Assembly: GCF_001619985.1 (NCBI RefSeq)
Contig: NW_017264195.1
Coordinates: forward strand, 2,108,001 to 2,172,000
DNA from: Xylona heveae TC161
Lineage: Eukaryota > Ascomycota > Xylonomycetes > Xylonales > Xylonaceae
Direction of reading: 5' to 3'
DNA length: 64,000 bases
Shown: one piece after another, positions 61,074 to 64,000 of the stretch
Numbering within the stretch: the first letter of the stretch is position 1
Layout: each line of letters starts with the position of its first letter
The notes under the pieces: generated by a model
What the model was told of the DNA's origin: nothing
What the model saw: the letters and a program-made list of their open reading frames with translations, nothing else
Database searches by the model: none
Position numbers and translations under genes: made by a program

Positions 61074-63077
61074 TGCGAAAGAAAAGTAGGTCGCACTTGC
61101 GCTGTTTGAGCCAGATCAGATGGAAATTCAAAGACAAAAGCGAATTGAATTTCAAAAGTAGATGCTAGTACACTCTGACTGGTGATTCCAAAAGAATCCA
61201 CCTATGATGAAGCCTTCCGACTGTTGTCTTCTGCCTCGTTCAATAGGCGACAAGTATCTCACTTTCTCTCCCTTCAGCCAGCAAAAAGAAAGTGGGAAAT
61301 GACAGGGGAAAGAGTGTGAAGCGGTTGTGGCCGAGGGCGGGTGTGGGATTATTTTAGGGCGTGGCTGGCAAACCACGGCAGCTTTGCGACTTCTCTCTCG
61401 TAAATCCAAGGTTAAAAAGAGTCCCTGCTGAAATGACGACAGGCTGCAGACAGGGAAACGGTCGAGTGTGGTGGGTTGGTACGAGAACCCCGAACCAGAC
61501 TTGCTCTCCCTCGTCCGTCTCTCAGCCCCAGAGGCTAAAGGGGGAATCAAGCAAGAATCCCAGGAACTTTAATTGGACAGATTTGTTAATTCAAGCGATG
61601 CTGCCCGGATTTCTCGGCGGTTCAGGTCCCACTCATCGACCTTTGGAAGGCCAAGCTTTGGCTAGGGCACGCCACCGGAAAGCAGCATTTGCCGGTGCGA
61701 GACCCAAAAACGACAAGAATGACGAGCAATGGAGAGAAATGTGCAATGGGTTGCTGGTATCATTGGTTCCTTGGTGGCCATCTCCCCCCCATCTTCATTT
61801 CAGGACCCGAGCTGATCAGGGACCTAAGATTAGGTAGGCAAGGGCAATCTAACCCTTTATCTAATGCTCTCCACATGGACTAACCATTGAGATCATCCAC
61901 GCACTGTTCAATCCTCGCCGTTTCATACGGAGTACCCTCCGTTTACTCCCTCAACACTAAGTCATTCTAATATGCACAGGAGTTTCCCTGGTGACGGAGT
62001 CCATGGCAATCAATAAAAATGTTACTGGACAACGCAATCAAGTTGACTTTCTTGTACAGCGAAATAACCCCTTGTTCGATTGTGTTGTCAAGTGCAATGC
62101 GTGCCCTTTTTTTCGTCTGACTTATGGTATCGCTTATATTCTGTTTTTGCTTTCTAATTCTTCCAATGTGTTGTCTGTCAGTTTTGCCATGTTGGGCATC
62201 TCCAACCCAGCAAATGTCTTTGAATACCTACTCTCAAGGCGAGTGCCTATTGCTCATGCATGGTAAACTTTTTTTAGTTGATTGAGACATGTGCTCTTAC
62301 TTGCTTCATACTCCACAGAGCATTGTTGATATTTCCTCTTGCAATGATGACTGTGGCAATCTGAAATACCAAGTGAACTACTTCTGCGGCGTTTTAGATT
62401 GTGCGATGGAAGTCTCCACAGACGGGGACGTGAAAGCAAACAGCAATTCTACATCTATCATTGACTGCTCCATCACCTTCTATTGTTTACGTGCTTTTGC
62501 TTTCGTCAGTCCTCACCAACATTTAGAAAATCTCACGGAGCTTTGAGGCTTGCTTTCATAGCATTGGTCTTTACATGGCTCATCATAATGTCAAACCTCA
62601 CTGATTCGCTAGTCTTCTGGCCGAGGTTCTACTCGAGATCATGTGCCTGCAAAATACCGTTTGTGATGTTATCATGATGTCCATTATATGCCGTAGATTA
62701 CTTTTCTTCTGGGGAGCCAACACTTGCTCAATTGTAAATATAGTAATGTGATGAGCACCTGAATACTATGATGCAGTGAACACCTTGGTTGAAGTTGAAC
62801 TGGAGAAAGGCCTTGAGGAAACAGTTATCTCAATCACATAGGAGCTTGACCGAGCCTCGTAGACTACCCCCGTATCAGAATCAAGCACTTCAGATCCTTA
62901 TTCCTTTCTCCTATTGAGGGTGCACAGATATCCAGCTTAGCCATATCGAAGCCGGCATGCCGGAAATATGCCAGAGACGTAATGACAGCTCCTGATTCGC
63001 TAGCCCCGGCCATACCCTTTTCCTTCACTGACAGCCAAACATAAATAGGAAGTCAATCAGTACCTTTCCAACCAGAA
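61074..63077. other. Intergenic region
   Basis: This 2-kb stretch begins with the C2 gene promoter. A cysteine-bearing open stretch at about 62322-62545 preceded by a possible CACAG acceptor is noted in findings but not called. TACGGAGTA occurs at 61926-61934. No RNA or confident gene is seen before the candidate SINE. Confidence 0.45.
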
Positions 63078-63332
63078 GGGACGGTGGCAGAGTGGTTAAT
63101 AGCTCTCTGTCATACTCTAAACGTCCTGGAATTTCCCGAGGTGAGTTCGAGTCGGGGTGTAGCCACAATCGCAGAAGGATTTATTTCCAACTGCCTGAGG
63201 GGCGCCCCTAGATGAGGCCGCGGAAGGAAAGGGGTAGAGATGTAGGATGCCATAACCGCTCTTCGAATGAGAAGACGGGGCATCCGAACTCTTTTGTCGC
63301 TCAGGCTTTTTTTTTTTTTTTTTTTTTTTTTT
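63078..63332 (+). mobile_element. Candidate tRNA-derived SINE
   Basis: The first ~90 bases look like a degenerate class II (Leu/Ser) tRNA: an A box TGGCAGAGTGG at 63085-63095 and a B-box-like GAGTTCGAGTC at 63143-63153, at the spacing expected with a long variable arm. It does not fold into a functional tRNA. A unique body of about 155 bases follows, then a T-run of at least 25 bases (63308-63332) that abuts the assembly gap. Head, body and homopolymer tail at about 255 bases are the architecture of a SINE. Target-site duplications cannot be checked because the tail end is missing. It could instead be a lone tRNA relic beside a T-run. Confidence 0.4.
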
Positions 63333-63342
63333 NNNNNNNNNN
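63333..63342. other. Assembly gap (10 N)
   Basis: Ten N bases follow directly on a T homopolymer, so the true length between 63332 and 63343 is unknown. The gap is probably caused by the homopolymer. Confidence 0.99.
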
Positions 63343-63760
63343 AAGCTCACCTTATCCACACGTTCCTGAAATGGCTATGGCACCAGGAGGCTAGGAGTTA
63401 TGGCGTCAAAGTTCATGCCTGCTAAGCTGACGAAACAACCTCGCGCGCTCAGACGCTTGGATGCTGGATGCTGGAAGAACACGTACGACGTTATCCATGG
63501 GTTTTGGAAGGCACAGCGCGGGGCTATTTTGAGGAATCTAAATATGAGGGATATGGCGTGCATGGCGAACTGCGAGGCGCTGAGTTCTCAGCTTGTAACG
63601 ATTGCTGCGACTCGGAAATTTTTGGGAATCTAGATAATGGACGAGGGCACATGGAGATCGGAACGGGACGCGAGTTTCGGATTGGAAATTGGCAAATTTA
63701 AGTCAATCGAAAAGTAACATGGGTAGTTTGTCTATAGAAAAATCTATTCCTGTTATGCAG
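63343..63760. other. 3' flank of the thioesterase-like gene
   Basis: These bases lie between the gap and the stop codon of the last gene. Short open frames on both strands have no family signature. Confidence 0.5.
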
Positions 63761-64000
63761 TCAGAGCTTGGTCTCGCGATTGGTATTCTTCTTCCTTGCA
63801 GCCATGTTCCTTTCCGCGCCCAATATCAGACAAACGTGATGGCTCAAGGCTACTATATCCCCTGTTTCATCGAGGATAACAATCTCGACATCATACCTCC
63901 CATTCTGTATCTGCTTTGCCTGCACTCTTGCAAAGAGCCACTCGACTCCCTCTTCGGGGAGAGGCTTCTTGATATCCAAATTGAGTAATACTGTAGGATA
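63761..64000 (-). CDS. Thioesterase-like (hotdog fold) protein, C-terminal end only
   Basis: The gene enters from the right edge; about 79 C-terminal residues are visible and the frame is open to position 64000. The visible part has the pattern of fungal thioesterase-like superfamily proteins: EEGVEWLFARVQAKQIQNGR, then YDVEIVILDETGDIVALSHH, VCLILGAERN and a short basic tail. In this family this is the last beta-hairpin of a double-hotdog acyl-CoA thioesterase-like fold. The active-site region would lie outside the window. Substrate unknown. Family call is moderate to good from the distinctive hairpin. Confidence 0.72.
   Translation of the reverse strand, partial: YPTVLLNLDIKKPLPEEGVEWLFARVQAKQIQNGRYDVEIVILDETGDIVALSHHVCLILGAERNMAARKKNTNRETKL

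Noticed and set aside
60321-61109. 262-codon plus-strand open frame
   Set aside because: It is antisense to the conserved first exon of the C2 gene.

Overview
This window is ordinary nuclear DNA of a filamentous ascomycete (Pezizomycotina). Its genes are intron-rich and spliced, with short GT...AG introns (mostly 46-130 nt) and CTAAC/CTAAT-like branch points. It carries families typical of these fungi: a CFEM protein, a GAF-containing hybrid histidine kinase, an ILM1-family membrane protein and an ankyrin protein with a fungal N-terminal helical domain. The 9-mer TACGGAGTA recurs between genes. I lean toward a Eurotiomycetes-like lineage, but the sequence alone does not settle the order. I assembled exons by hand from splice signals, reading-frame continuity and family conservation, so most gene entries give exon coordinates.

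Layout, left to right. 1-16 kb: an ankyrin-type protein running off the left edge (-), the U3 snoRNP WD40 protein RRP9 (+), a large RING ubiquitin ligase (-), a 2-oxoglutarate/Fe(II) oxygenase-like protein (-) and a tiny four-exon COX23 gene (+). 16-28 kb: the NatB subunit NAA25/MDM20 (+), ILM1 (-) diverging from the geranylgeranyltransferase I beta subunit CDC43 (+), and an amino-acid permease (-). 28-32 kb holds no recognisable gene. 32-40 kb: a Ser/Thr kinase (-) and a hybrid histidine kinase (-), followed by another 4 kb with little in it. 43-49 kb: ribosomal protein eL36 (+), a TUG/Ubx4-like UBX protein (-) diverging from proteasome subunit PUP3 (+). 49-58.5 kb: a SERCA-type calcium pump (-), a 14-3-3 protein (+) and a CFEM protein (+). 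58.9-64 kb: a C2-domain protein (-), a candidate tRNA-derived SINE ending at a 10-N assembly gap, and the 3' end of a thioesterase-like gene (-) running off the right edge.

The genes do not form one pathway or a biosynthetic cluster. Most are housekeeping genes: ribosome biogenesis and structure, proteasome, prenylation, N-terminal acetylation, calcium homeostasis, cytochrome oxidase assembly. The only neighbours with a clear functional link are the divergent UBX and PUP3 genes, both in the ubiquitin/Cdc48-proteasome system. I found no CRISPR array, virus-like element, DNA transposon or LINE. No previously undescribed system stands out. The most useful observations are the small, easily missed COX23 gene, the micro-exon structure of the 14-3-3 gene, the start-codon-only first coding exon of PUP3, the candidate SINE and the enriched TACGGAGTA motif.
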